In this document: piece by piece, positions 42,575 to 55,314 of the stretch
Numbering within the stretch: the first letter of the stretch is position 1
How the letters are laid out: each line of letters starts with the position of its first letter
DNA from: Arachis hypogaea
Taxonomy: Eukaryota > Streptophyta > Magnoliopsida > Fabales > Fabaceae
Direction: 5' to 3'
Length of the DNA stretch: 64,000 nt
NCBI RefSeq assembly: GCF_003086295.3
Contig: NC_092050.1
Location: 148,806,699-148,870,698 of the forward strand
Made by a program: the position numbers and the translations under genes
The notes under the pieces: generated by a model
What the model saw: only the letters and a program-made list of their open reading frames with translations
Told to the model about the DNA's origin: nothing
The model's database searches: none

Positions 42575-45500
42575 ATGTCTGTGCCATTAGAGCAAGACTA
42601 TGTAGTAGGCTTACCTGAGCTTCCTTCAATGGAAACCACTGAAAAAACCCCTCAAAAAACAACAAAAACCAGTGGTAGCTTCTTGAACCTTAAGGCCACT
42701 GAACTTAGACTTGGCTTGCCAGGTTCAGAGTCACCAGAAAAAGATGAAGATGGTGGTGTGTGTTCTGGGAAGTGGAATCTCTCTGGAAATGGTGGATCAG
42801 AAATGGGTATTGGTAAAGATGGTAACTTGTTCACTCCTCCAAGAGAAAGAGAACAAGCATCTGTTATGAAAGAGTCAACAAAGCCACTCAGTCAGAACCA
42901 CAAGCCTCATATATCTTCTGCTACTGCTGCAAAGTATGCTACTATCTTTATCCGTTTAATATTTTTTTTTTCTTTTTCTCCCCATGCCTTTGTTGCTTGT
43001 AAGCAAAAAGTGATTATGGTTTTTGATTTTTTGCATGTGCATATTCTTATTACTGTTCTGTAACTTTTTTTGAATGGTTGGATGGATAGAAAAAGCTTAT
43101 GTTAGTGAGTAATTTTTAAGATGACTAGATGAGGTAATTCAGAGAAAGGGAAAAGTAATTTTTTGAGATAAAAATAAAAATAAACCTAAAAAATTAATAG
43201 GAAAGAGAATCTTACTTGTTTTATCAAATCATGTTTGCTCCTATAGTGAGTGACTCAATGACCTCTTTGTTAACTCTATTCTATGTAACTTGATTTTTCA
43301 GGATTATTCCATTCATCTCATCATCATCATCATCATCTTAATCATTCTTCTTTGGTTGCTCCTTAAAATTTACTTTTATATATGATTTGGAACTGATCTC
43401 CAATTTCTATGGTGAATTTTTGTTTGACTAATAAATACACAAATTGATCCCGAGAATTTTAGATCAAAGACTTTGTTCTGAGATGGACTAATTTGTAGTT
43501 TTTAGAACCTAAGGGATTAATTTGTCTCATAGTAATAATTGTCGAAGATTTCCAAAGCAATAAAATTTGTTGAGAACAAAGTGTTTTGATTTAAAATCTA
43601 TTAAAAACCAATTTGAATATTTACTCTTTTTCATTTTTACCCCACTGTATATCATTTAAGTTTGTTTGTTTTTGAAGTTATAAACACTAAGCAGTGATTC
43701 CTAAGGCTGCATTATAAGTTTTAAAAACAGAATAAGACAGGACATATAATTTTGAATAAATTATAAAAATTTAATTTATTTTTTTATAAATTTAAAATAA
43801 AAAATATAATTATAAAAATTGAATAAAAATAATAATAAAATAAAAAATAAAAAATATTTTTTGTTAATATTTTTGTCTTTTTTTTTTGTCAGAAAAATAC
43901 AAAATATATTAATTAAATTTCTCTAAATATAATGTTTTTTTCATGTTTTATCTGTCAAATATAATTGTCTCTGTCTTAGTGTCCTATGTTGGAAGGCTAC
44001 GTTTGTTTTTGAGAATAGGATAAGACAAGACATTGAGAACAACACACAAATGACAAAAATATAAAATTTTGTATTTTTGTATTCTGTTTAGTGATAAACT
44101 AAAACAAATAATGAAAATTCAATTTATTTTTATTTTTTTACTTAAATAATTTGAGAAAAAAATATAATAATAAAAATATATAATTATAAACTATTAACAA
44201 AGATAATAAAAAAATAAAAAATAAATTATCTCTATTTATGTCTAATCTGTCAAACACAATTTTGTGTTTTTATGTCTCTCTGTCCCATTCGTGAAAACAA
44301 ACGGAGCCTAAACAAATGCAGCCTAACATAGTGACAGAATGCTTTTGAGCAATTTAATGTTGTTGTGTGTATACAGAGAACAGGTAGTGGGATGGCCACC
44401 AATCCGTTCATTCAGGAAGAACTCAATGGCAACTTCTCTGATGAATGGTGAAGTTGATGCATCAGAAGCCAACTCTGGTAATTGCCTTTATGTCAAAGTC
44501 AGCATGGATGGTGCTCCATTCCTGAGGAAAGTTGATCTCAAAAACTTTGATTCTTATAGGGATCTCTCTTCAGCCCTCAACAACATGTTTACTTGCTTTA
44601 CAATCAGTGAGTTTGGTTTCTCTTTTTTTAACTTGCAAATTTCAGTTGTCTTCTTTTTGTTTCTTTTGGTTTCATTAGGCTAAAAGAATATTCTTCTGTG
44701 ATGCCAAATTTATTCTCTTCATTTTATTTGATTTGATTTTGTGGAGAGAAACATAATAAGGATTTCAGCATGAGGGGATGTATCCAGTGGTGACATGACA
44801 ATAGTGGTTTTATATAAATGAAAATTTACATGCAATTTGTCTTTTATAAAAAATTAATAATTAAAAATATTATAATTTAATCAACCATATTAAATTATCT
44901 AACAATTTCACTTATCAATTTTGAATAAAAACAATTACGTGTAAGTTTTTGTCTTTGTACAACCCTAAAAAGCGTAAATATGGATTGTATAGCTATAAAT
45001 GAATGGTCGAGATTAAAAGTTGTTATATTATTAAGTAATAACTTAAAAGAATCACGCGACTTTATCTTTTAATCTTGGATTATTTTACGTGTGAAATCAG
45101 CCACTAAAATCAGCCACCAATATAAAATACATATTGGAATATAAATACACATTGAAAATAAATTAAATCACACATGTATTTATACACAAATATATTGATG
45201 GCTGATTTTAGTAGCTAATTTTGATGTACGAATAGCATTTTTATTTAATCTTTACCATTCATGTACAATCCAGTTGTTTAAATTTACTTATTTCACTCCC
45301 ATAAAACCATTTCTCTCATTGGATCAAAGTTTAGGTATTCGACTTCTCTAAACTGTACAAGTTGATATAGTGAGAAAGTGAAGGATTCTTAGTCTTTGAA
45401 TATTCATCATGTTACATATTTGCTAAGATTATTATATCATCCACAAGTGTAGGTCAATGTGGTTCTCATGGAGTTTCTAGTAGAGACAAGTTGAGTGAAA

Positions 45501-47156
45501 GTAAGTTGATGGATCTGCTTCATGGTTCAGAATATGTTCTCACCTATGAAGACAAGGATGGTGATTGGATGCTAGTTGGTGATGTTCCATGGGAGTAAGC
45601 TCATATAATTTTCTTTTATTGTTTTTTAATTTGATTATTAACAAGCATAGTGCTGCTAGTTATTGTTAATTTATATATAGTCAAAAGTTTTCAAAGAAGG
45701 GGATTATTTTCAATTTTGAAATTATGTAATTGTTGTTGTTTTAGGATGTTCACTAAATATTGCAAGAGACTGAGGATAATGAAGAGTTCGGAAGCTATTG
45801 GACTAGGTATGTAGGACTTGTAATATTATTATGGTTTAATTATTTTTTTTTATTTCTGTAATTTTACCTGACTTGCAATTAAGTTTTTATATATATTTTT
45901 TAATTGAGTCTTTATATTATTTTTAATTTTGTAATTAGATCTTTTTTAATATAACAGATGTTAGAGTTAATTAAATATTTCTTTACAAATTGAAAGTATC
46001 CATAATTAAGAACTTAATTAGATCTTTGTTCACATATTTTTTTTGAAAAAATATTTCATTAATTTTAGAAATAATTCTACTTCTCTAGATGTTAAAATGA
46101 TATACTCCTTCTCTCTATTTATAAAATATACACTCTCTTCTCTTATAACTTTTAAAAAATCTCATCTTTAATTTATTTTAAATTTTTTGTGTTGACTAAC
46201 GTAAATTTTACTCATTTTTCAAAAAAAATATATTTTATAAAAATATCCTTTAACAAAATTTTATTTTTTTTATTAAATTTTGTTTACCAAAATACTTTTT
46301 AATAAATTATTTTTTACTAATTAAATTATATTTTTACTAAAATCTTTTTTTAATTAATAATTAAATTATTTTTTTCTAACATAAATTAATTTTTTATTAA
46401 TCAAATTATTTTTTCTAAAAATACAAGTGAGTCATCCTTATTTTTGAAGGTTGTCCTTGGAGGACCATGCTACTCCAGTACTCCTTCTCTATATGACTTT
46501 CTTTTTAGATTTTTCTAAATTTTTTTTAAAAATATTTTGATAAAAATACAATTTAATCAATAGAAAAATAATCGTTAAAAGGTATTTCAACAGACAATTT
46601 AATAAAAGAAATAAATTTTTGTTAAAGAATATTTTTGTAAAAAATAATTTTTTTTTTAAAAAATGGATAAAATTAACGTTAGTTAACACAAAAGATTTAA
46701 AATGAATTAAAGATGAAATTTTTTAAAAATAATAAGGAATGGGAGTGTATATATATTTTATAAATAGAAAAGAAGGAAGTATTATTTTAGCATCTCTCAT
46801 CAGAGAAGAGAAATATAATTTTCTATTAATTTTAACGTTTTTGGCATAAAATGACTTAATTATAAATTTAAAAAATAACATAAAGACTCAATGTAAAAAA
46901 ATATATAAAAATTTAATTATAAATTTAATAAAATTATAAGAATTAAAGAATAAATAAAATTATTATTATTTCTCATTTCTTTGAACAATTTGTTGAACTC
47001 CATTGCCTATTCTATGATTCCGGCTTATAATTTGGATATCTAGCATCTTTTTTATGCTTATGAATAAGTTATTGTACTCATCTTTGTTGATATGCTTTTC
47101 TAAATCTAATTCATGCAGCACCAAGAGCCATGGAAAAGTGCAAAGGTCGCAACTAG
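42575..47156 (+). CDS. IAA27: Aux/IAA auxin co-repressor, IAA27-type (5 exons, 276 aa)
   Basis: Exons by consensus GT-AG sites and conserved reading phase: 42575-42933, 44377-44606, 45453-45594, 45745-45806 and 47119-47156; total 831 nt including TAG. Domain I has the EAR repressor motif [14 protein letters not shown] (about residues 40-55), which recruits TOPLESS. Domain II has [10 protein letters not shown], the degron bound by TIR1/AFB in the presence of auxin. The C-terminal PB1 region (domains III/IV) has [34 protein letters not shown] and the ending [10 protein letters not shown]; it pairs with ARF transcription factors. The N-terminus beginning MSVPLEQDY points to the IAA27 branch of the IAA8/9/27 group. 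All hallmark motifs are intact, so it is probably functional. The protein is nuclear and normally short-lived. Confidence 0.93.
43995..44308. mobile_element. hAT-like MITE in Aux/IAA intron 1
   Basis: Left end GGCTACGTTTGTTTT and right end (inverted) GGCTCCGTTTGTTTT are terminal inverted repeats; the interior is AT-rich with a TAAGACAAGACATTGAG motif. A related ATAAGACAGGACAT stretch at about 43726 and an inverted TTAGTGTCC at 43977 suggest a second, older copy beside it. No clear 8 bp duplication was identified. Confidence 0.6.
46105..46779. mobile_element. Stowaway/mariner-like element in Aux/IAA intron 4
   Basis: Termini CTCCTTCTCTCTATTTATAA and (inverted right end) CTTCCTTCTTTTCTATTTAT are imperfect inverted repeats flanked by TA on both sides (46103-46104, 46780-46781), the Tc1/mariner target. 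The arms continue inward as AAAATTAA-type inverted sequence, so much of the 675 bp folds on itself. Non-coding; it leaves the splice sites untouched. Confidence 0.65.
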
Positions 47157-48060
47157 CTAGCACAATATATATAAAATATAGCACAAGCTCACCTATGGAA
47201 TTCTCTTCCTTTCTTATATTATGGACATGCAAGTTTTCTGAGAGTTTTATATTAGTAGCAACTTGTGTTATTTATTGTAGACATTTTATTTATAATATTT
47301 ATTTCCTTAAGTTTGTTGCCTACCCTCTCTTTCTAATGTATATGAGCATTTTTATTTTTACAAGAAAAAAAATCAAACGAAAAACATTATATATAATATT
47401 TTTGTGTACATTTAATTTAATTTTTTTTATCAAAAGTGTTGATAAAAGGTCAGAGAAAATTAAAATGTATTTTGTATCATAAAAATATCGTATATGCTTA
47501 GTAGATTAAAGTGTAATGAAAATATAATTTTTCAAAAAGGAAAACAAAGTTAAACAAATACTATAAGGCCGAAACACTGATTGGTTTAAAAAAAATCAGT
47601 TCATTTTTATATAAATAGTTGGATAATATTAGAGAGGAATAATGCTAGAAAATTATTAAAATTTATTTTTTTTTGTTATCAATTAAGTATCAATATTTAA
47701 AAGTATGGAATAATATAAATTATATTGTTAGATTTTTAAATTAAAGAAATTAGATTATATTACAAAAAATTAAATTAAAAGGTTATTTTAATTAAAAAAT
47801 ATCAATAAATTTTATTTTTTATATTCTTTTAAATATGTTACTCTTAAAATAATATTAAATATATTTTTTTAAAATAATAAATTAAAATAATACAACATAT
47901 ATGATAATCATTAGTTGAAATAAAACATAAAAAGAATATTTATTTATTTTTTTATTTTTGCGGATACGCGGATATGCGGATCGGATCCATATCTGTAATT
48001 TTCGGATCGGATTCGAATAAATACCGCAGATGTGCGGATCGAATCCGATTCATGAACACC
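47157..48060. other. Aux/IAA 3' flank and intergenic DNA
   Basis: The 3' UTR must begin here, but no poly(A) signal is decisive. Around 47960-48060 is a GCGGATATGCGGATCGGATCC / GAACACCCCTAC stretch, a repeat terminus common in plant genomes, directly before the Copia remnant. Confidence 0.45.
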
Positions 48061-49205
48061 CCTACTTTAAGGCTTATTCAAGGTACATCAGCCATTGTTC
48101 GTAAACTAAATAAGAGCCTTTATGGCCTCAAACAAGCACACACGAGAGTGATTTTTGAAACTTAGTCATACTCTACAAAAATTTAGTTTTTACTCTACAA
48201 AATCAGATACTTACCTTTTTGTTAGAAATGATGACAATATGTTATGAATTTACTTTGTTATGTTGGTGATATTATACTTACAGGTAGTGATTCTCATGCT
48301 ATATCTAACATGATACAAAAAGTGCATAATATTTTCTCTTCTAAAGATCTTGGGTATTTAAGTTATTTCTTAGATATTAAAATCTTACACTCAAGCAGGA
48401 CAACTACATTTATCTCAAACAAGATACATTATCAATTTATTATCCAAAGTTGGCATGCAAGGAGCTGCTCTCATGCCCACTCCAACGGTCTCCTCCCTTC
48501 AACTACTGTCATCAGGATTTCAAGATTTCGAAGATCCAACTTTATACCAATCTGTAGTGAGAGCTCTATAGTGTGTCACCATCACTAGGCCTGAGCTTTT
48601 CTTTACTATTTGCAAAGTAAGCTAGTACATGCACAAGCCACTGGTATCTCATTGGAAGATTGTTAAACGAATTTTACACTACTTGCAAGGGACAAAGACT
48701 CATGAGTTAATTTTTCATATATGCAATGACTATATAATATATGGGTTTTCAGATTCTGATTGGGCAGCTGACCTCGAAGAATGGAAATCAATTTTTGAGT
48801 ATTATATATATTTGGAAACTAACTTAATTACCTGGTCGTGCAAGAAACAAAACACAATCTCCAGATCTTCCACTGAAGGGGACATTTGTTGGCTCACAAA
48901 TATGTTGATAGAACTTTAAAAAAAGTTCCAGACCCCCTACAATTCTGTGTGATAACATGAGTACAATTCTTTTAGCTTATAATTCAGTGTTACATGATAA
49001 GACAAAATATTTTTAGCTAGATATTCAAGTCATTTGATATAAGCTTACCAAAAAGTTATTGTATGTGGTCCACATTCCGATAAATGAGCAAATTGCAGAT
49101 ATTTTGACCAAACTCCTCACTACTGTCACCTTCAAGCGGTTGAAGAGCAAACTCAGAGTGGTTCCAAAACCAATCTTGAGTTTGAAAGCGGTAAGTAGAG
49201 TGGAT
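48061..49205 (+). pseudogene. Decayed Copia RT-RNase H remnant
   Basis: Several frames in order show a Copia polymerase. First, KLNKSLYGLKQA (about 48100) with the conserved LYGLKQ motif. Next, YVGDIILTGSD (about 48259), where the YVDD catalytic Asp-Asp is replaced by GD; then LSYFLDIKIL. RNase H-like pieces follow: HWKIVKRILHYLQGT, SDSDWAADLE and SRSSTEGD (48629-48919). An ADILTKLL tail lies near 49095. There are many stops and shifts. Gag, integrase and a paired LTR are not seen. It is an old remnant unrelated in sequence to the Copia at 49329. Confidence 0.78.
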
Positions 49206-49328
49206 TGAGATATGTTCGGCTGGGTTGTTATGAATGATGAGTCCTCTATTCTCTCATTCTTAGGGCTATATAAGACTCAGCCTATTTATAATTCATATAC
49301 ACAATTTTATAATCTCAAATTCTCTTTT

Positions 49329-49566
49329 TGTTATGATTAGGATGAATGATGTGGATGACCACTTTTCATGAGACTTAGTTTACCAAGGGTGATTGCATTT
49401 AATTATGTTTGAAAAGTAAAGCTTCTTTGTACTTATAAATAGCAAGGTAATATGAAGCATATGGAACACACAAAAGCAATAAAACACCCTTCTCTCTCTC
49501 TTTCTCTAATTATATTTCTTTATTTGTTACCTCTTCCTGATTTATTTATTTAGTTATTTTATAACA
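49329..49566 (+). repeat. 5' LTR of the second Copia
   Basis: Starts TGTTAT and ends ATAACA, perfect 6 bp inverted termini. A TATAAATA promoter box lies at 49434-49441 and an AATAAA signal at about 49478. It is followed at 49567 by CGTTATCAGCACGAAGCTCT, the primer-binding region. Confidence 0.8.
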
Positions 49567-49626
49567 CGTTATCAGCACGAAGCTCTAACGATATTTTAGG
49601 AAGACTTCAGGTAACAAATTTTTATT

Positions 49627-50476
49627 ATGTCGAAACTCTTTCATCTTGAATATAATGCTTTTGATATATCTGGAAACAATTATTTATCATGGATACTATA
49701 TGCTAAAATCCATCTTGATTCAATGGATCTTGGAGATACCATTAAGGCTGAAAATAATACTCCCAGAAGGATATAGCCAAAGCCATGATTTTTCTTCATC
49801 GTCATCTTGACGTATGATTGAAAAATGAATATCCCACATTAAAAGATCCTGTAGATCTGTGGAAAGACCTTGAAGAAAGGTACAATCATCAAAAGACGGT
49901 GATACCTCCTCAAGCCTGATATGTTAGAGAAAACTTTCTCGACCTTCCATGCCTCGAATGTGCTCCTGCAGTAGCAATCGAGAAAAAGGATTTAAAAATA
50001 TTCTGAGCTAATTTCTTGTTTTCTTGTTGCTGAACGCAACAATGAGTTGCTCTTAAGAAATCATGAAGCGCGCCCAGGTGGCGTCGCCCCATTTCCTGAA
50101 GCAAATACGGCAACTTATAACCCCAGAAGAGGTAAATGGCAAGATTTTGATAACAAGAAAAATTATGGAAGGAAAAAAATTATGTTCATAAGAAAGGATC
50201 TCACCAGAAGTGGGATAAAGAAAGAAACAATGGGCAAAGTAAATCAATTGAGGATAAATACTTCCGTTGTGGTGGAAAGGGCCATTGGTCACGTACCTGT
50301 CGTACCCCAAGGCACCTAGTTGATCTTTATCAAGCATCCTTGAAAAAGGATGACAAAGGAAAGGAAACAAATTTTGTTTCAAATGATGAGAATTCCACCA
50401 CTCATTATGATGTATCTAATTTCTTTAAGGATTCTGAAGGAAATATTGGTTATTTGATCAATGATGAAATAGTTTG
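49627..50476 (+). pseudogene. Copia gag (UBN2-type) with damaged zinc knuckle
   Basis: ATG 49627 opens MSKLFHLEYNAFDISGNNYLSW, the usual start of this Copia gag family as recognised by eye, but stops within 60 codons and continues in other frames. Near 50250-50300 the knuckle reads KYFRCGGKGHWSRTCRTPRH. The Cys-Cys-His-Cys pattern lacks its first Cys (Tyr instead), so zinc binding would be lost. The frame ends in TGA at 50474. Gag would form the cytoplasmic virus-like particle. Confidence 0.75.
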
Positions 50477-50559
50477 ATATGTGTATGTGTTTGTTAAGTA
50501 TTCATGTGAATAATTTTACTGTGCATGTACTTCTACTCATTTTATTATTATTATCATTT

Positions 50560-51932
50560 GTCTTTGAAGAAAAATGGCAAGGACATATTCTGAAGATATT
50601 TGCCTTGCGGATAGTGCAAGTTCGCACACTATTCTTAAAAGTGATATATTTTATCTATCTTGTGCCAAAAGAAGACTATGTTAATACTATTATTGGCTCA
50701 GGCAATGTGATAGAAGGCTCCGGAAGAGCTATAATTTTGTTTCCTGGAGGAACAAAATTTATAATAAATAATGCACTATTATCTATCAAGTCTATGAGAA
50801 ATTTGTTGAGTTTCAAAAATATTCGCCGAAATGGATATCATATTGAAACAATAAATGAGAAAAATCATGAGTATTTATATATCACAACTCATGATTCAAA
50901 TAAGAAAGTTATATTAGAAAAATTACCCTCACTTTCGTCTGGGTTGTATTATACCAAAATTAGTGCAATTGAATCACATGCCATTGTAAACCAGAAGTTT
51001 ACTAACCCAAATGAATTCATAACTTGGCATGATAGATTGGGTCATCCGGGAACAACCATGATGTGGAGAATTATTGAAAACTCCCATGGACATTTACTAA
51101 AGAACCAGAAGATTCTTAAAACTAGTGAATTTTGTTGTGCTGCATGTTCTCAGGGAGAAAGTTAATTTTAAGGCCATCACCAGTAAAGATTGAATTTGAG
51201 TCCCCTGAATTCCTAGAAAGGATTCAAGGTGATATATGTGGACCTATTCATCCATCGTGTGGGTCTTTTAGATATTTTATGGTCCTAATAGACACATCTT
51301 CGAGATGGTCACATGTGTGCTTATTGTCTTCTCGCAACCTGGCGTTTGTGAGATTACTGGCTCAAATGATTCGATTAAAAGCACAATTTCCAGAAAATCC
51401 AATCAAAGCAATTCGTCTTGATAATGCTGGTGAATTTACTTCCCAAGCTTTTGATGTTTATTGTATGGTTAATGGAATAAGTGTCGAACATCCAGTAGCT
51501 TATGTTCACACACAAAATGGATTAGTAGAATCACTTATTAAACGCCTCCAATTAATTGCTAGACTCTTACTTATGAGAAAAAATCTCCCAACCTCGGTTT
51601 GGGGGCATGCTATTTTACATGCCGCAACACTTATTCGTTTGAGGCCAACGAGTTACCATCAGTTCTCTCCTATGCAATTAGCTTTTGGCCAGCAGTCAAA
51701 TGTTTCCCATTTAAGAATATTCAGATGTGCGATATATGTTCCCATTGCACCACCTAATCGCATCAAAATGGGACCCCAAAGAAAATTGGGGATATATGTT
51801 GGATATGATTCTCCCTGTATAGTGAGGTATCTTGAGATACAAACTGGAGATGTATTTAAAACCCAGTTTGCGGATTGTCATTTTGATGAATCAAAATTTC
51901 CAACATTAGGGGGAGAGAATAAGCTTCCTTAA
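50560..51932 (+). pseudogene. Copia protease, pre-integrase zinc finger and integrase
   Basis: The protease active-site region (ICLADSASSHTIL, about 50603-50640) lies in a different frame from the following segment, so protease is shifted. The GAG-pre-integrase HHCC finger (WHDRLGHPG ... FCCAACSQG, 51026-51160) is recognisable. A frame change near 51160 leads to integrase with the catalytic triad in RIQGDICGPI, IRLDNAGEF and GLVESLIKR. It ends at a TAA at 51930-51932, after which the same frame continues into RT. Intact integrase would join element DNA to the chromosome. Confidence 0.85.
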
Positions 51933-53808
51933 AAGGAATTAAATTGGAATGCATCATCATTGATGCATTTAGATCCTCGATCAGGGCAATGTGAACTAGA
52001 AGTTCAAAAGATTATACATTTGCAAAGAATAGCAAATGAATTGCCTAATGCATTTTCCGATACAAAGAGGATAACCAAATCTTATATACCAGCGGAAAAT
52101 GCTCCAATTCGAATTGATGTCCCAGTAGGACAAGTAGCCACTGAAGCAAATTCAGGCCAGAAGCGTGGCAGGCCTGTCGGTTCCAAAGACAAAAATCCTC
52201 AAAAAAGAAAAGAGAAAAATACAATTTCTGTTGAAAAAGACATAGTAGAGACACCTGCAGTTGTCCAAAATTCTGATATAGTGTTAACGCTAGAAGACGT
52301 TCAGGTACCTGAAAATTGTGAAAATGACGAGATCTCGATAAATTATATCTTTACAGGAGAGAAATGGGAACGAAATAAGACAATTGTCAATGAAATATTT
52401 GCATATAATGTGGCATTAAATATCATGCATGAAAGTAAGGATCTTGAGCCAAGATCAGTCGAAAAATCTCAACAAAGGAATGATTGGCCAAAATGGGAAG
52501 AAGCCATGAAGACTGAATTAGACTCACTTGTAAAACGTGAAGTCTTTGGACCTGTAGTCCGTACACCAGAAGATGTAAAACCTGTTGGATACCGATGGGT
52601 ATTTGTGAGAAAACGAAATGAGAAAAATGAAGTCGTGCGCTACAAAGCCCGACTTGTGGCACAAGGTTTTTCACAAAGGCCTGGTATAGATTATGAAGAA
52701 ACATATTCCCCTGTAGTGGATGCGATAACATTGCGTTATTTGGTCAGTTTATCTGCATATCATAAACTGCATATGCATTTAATGGATGTGGTAACAGCCT
52801 ATTTATACGGCTCATTAGATCGAGATATCTATATGAAAGTTCTTGAAGGACTAAAGATATCTAAACCATCCAATGAATATTCACAAGGGTTATACTCAGT
52901 CAAATTGCAAAGATCTTTATACGTTCTAAAACAATCTGGACGAATGTGGTATAATCGTCTTACTGAGTATCTGGCCAAAAACGAATTCAAGAATGATGAT
53001 ATCTGCCCATATATTTTCATAAAGAAATCTGCATCTGGGTTCATTATAATTGATGTGTACGTTGATGATTTAAATATCATTGGAACTCCTGAAGAGATTC
53101 CAACAGTTATAAAAACTCTAAAAGAAGAGTTTGAGATGAAAGATTTTGGAAAAACTAAATTTTGTCTCGGCCTACAAATCGAGCATACAAAAAGTGGGAT
53201 CTTTATTCATCAAACAACATACATAGAGAAGATCTTGAAGAGATTTTATATGGATAAGTCACATCCATTAAGTACTCCAATAATCATAAGATCTTTGGAT
53301 GTGAAAAAGGATCAATTTCGTCCTAAAAAAGAAAATGAAGATATCCTTGGTCCTGAAGTACAATATCTTAGTGCCATTGGAGCGCTAATGTATCTTGCTA
53401 ATAATACGCGACCCGATATATTATTTGTTGTGAATTTACTAGCAAGATATAGTTCCTCTCCAACCAGAAGACATTGGAGTGGAATCAAACAAATCTTTCG
53501 ATATCTTCATGGAACAGTTGATATGGGATTGTTTTATCCATATGGATCCAAGTCACAACTAGTTGGCTATGCAGATGCCGGATACTTGTCTGATCCACAC
53601 AAAGGGAGATCTCAAACAAGATACTTGTTCACATATGGTGGTACAGCTATATCATGGAGGTCCACGAAACAGACGATTGCTGCAACATCCTCTAATCATT
53701 TCGAAATACTAGCGATTCATGACGCTAGTCGCGAATATTTTTAGCTCAGGAGTTTGATCCAATATATTCTGTTATCATGTGGACTGATTGATCAAAAGAT
53801 AGCTCTGG
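51933..53808 (+). pseudogene. Copia reverse transcriptase and truncated RNase H
   Basis: The frame is open from after the integrase stop to 53744. It starts with a hydrophilic linker, then WPKWEEAMKTELDSL and YKARLVAQGFSQRPG. The catalytic YVDDLNIIG box is intact. RNase H follows with GYADAGYLSD and TKQTIAATSSNHFEI, and a TAG stop at 53742-53744. Recognisable sequence (RSLIQYILLSCGL-like) continues in frame to the gypsy LTR at 53809, where the element is cut. The missing RNase H C-terminus should lie beyond the gypsy element. Confidence 0.87.
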
Positions 53809-55314
53809 TGCACGAAATTACAATCACACTTTTGTAACTCCGCACAACTAACCAGCAAGTGCACTGGGTCGATCCCACGGAGATTGTCCGCTTGAAGCAA
53901 GCTATGGTTATCTTGTAACTCTTAGTTAGGATATCAATAATTCTCAGATTTAATTATAAAAAGTAAAAGAACATGAAATAAATACTTGTTATGCAGTAAT
54001 GAAGAACAGGTTGGGACTTTAGAGATGCTTTGTCTTCTGAATCTCTGCTTTCCTACTATCTTCTTCTTCATGCACGCAAGGCTCCTTCCATGGCAAGCTT
54101 TAAGTTGGGCATCACTGTTGTCAATGGCTACTTCCCATCCTCTCAGTGAAAATGTTCCAAATGCGCTGTCACTGCACGGCTAATCATCTGTCGGTTCTCG
54201 ATCATGTCGGAATAGGATCCATTGATCCTTTTGTGTCTGTCACTACGCCCAACACTCGTGAGTTTGAAGCTCGTCACAGTAATCCCTTTCTAGATCCTAC
54301 TCAGAATACCACAGACAAGGTTTAGACGTTCTGGATCTCAGGGATGGCCGCCAATAATTCTAGCTTATACCACGAAGGTTCCAATCTTAGATTAGAAACC
54401 CAAGAGATACACATTCAAGCTTGATTGCATGTAGAACAGAGGTGGTTGTCAGGCACGCGTTCATAGGTGAGAATGATGATGATTGTCACGGATCATCACA
54501 TTCATCAGGTTGAAGTGCAAATGAATATCTTAGAATAGAAGCAAGCGTGATAGAATGGAAAACAGTAGTAATTGCATTAATTCATGAAGAACAGCAGAGC
54601 TCCTCACCCCCAACAATGGGGTTTAGAGACTCATGCCGTAGAAGATACAATATGAAATGTGTAAAGTGTCACGAGGTGCAAGATGAATCACTAAAAGTAG
54701 TTTTTATAGTAAACTAGTGACCTAGGGTTACAGAAAATGAGTAAGCTAGGGTGTTTAGTGTAAAAATCCACTTCTGGGGCCCACTTGGTGTGTGCTTGGG
54801 CTGAGCATTGAAGATTTCTTGTGTAGAAACCTTTCTTGGAGTTAAACGCCAGCTTTTGTGCCATTTTGGGCGTTTAACTCTAGCTTTTGTGCCAGTTCCG
54901 GCGTTAAACGCCAGAATTCTTGAGCTGACTTGGAACGCCTGTTTGGGCCATCAAATCTCAAGCAAAGTATAGACTATTATATATTGCTGGAAAGCCTAGG
55001 ATGTCTACCTTCCAACGCAATTGAGAGCGCGCCAATTGGGCTTCTGTAACTCCATAAAATCCACTTCGAGTGCAGGAAGGTCAGAATCCAACAACATCTG
55101 CAGTCCTTTTTCAGCCTCTGAATCAGATTTTTGCTCAGGTCCCTCAATTTTAGCAAGAAAATACCTGAAATCACAGAAAAACACACAAACTCATAGTAAA
55201 GTCCAGAAAAGTGAATTTTAAATAAAAAATAAAAAATATAATAAAAACTAATTAAAATATACTAAAAACATACTAAAAACATTGCCAAAAAGCGTATAAA
55301 TTATCCGCTCATCA
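53809..55314 (-). repeat. 3' LTR of the Athila-type element (1506 bp)
   Basis: Plus-strand start TGCACGAAATTACAATC and end CCGCTCATCA, i.e. TG...CA in element orientation. The partial 5' LTR at 63810 matches it, with substitutions, but has 31 bp more near its CTGGGTCG stretch (between 53872 and 53873 here). GGCGTTTAACTC / GGCGTTAAACGCC motifs lie at about 54838-54915. Confidence 0.85.

Larger units (their letters stand above)
49329..53808 (+). mobile_element. Ty1-copia element with 238 bp LTR, interrupted by Athila insertion
   Basis: 5' LTR, primer-binding region, gag with zinc knuckle, protease, integrase, RT and partial RNase H follow in Copia order on the plus strand. The element stops at 53808 because the gypsy LTR at 53809 has inserted within its RNase H sequence. 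Its 3' part and 3' LTR should lie beyond the right edge of the window. Several stops and frameshifts make it inactive. Confidence 0.87.

Noticed and set aside
49910..50382. Minus-strand frames within the second Copia
   Set aside because: They are antisense to the gag and zinc-knuckle region of the element.
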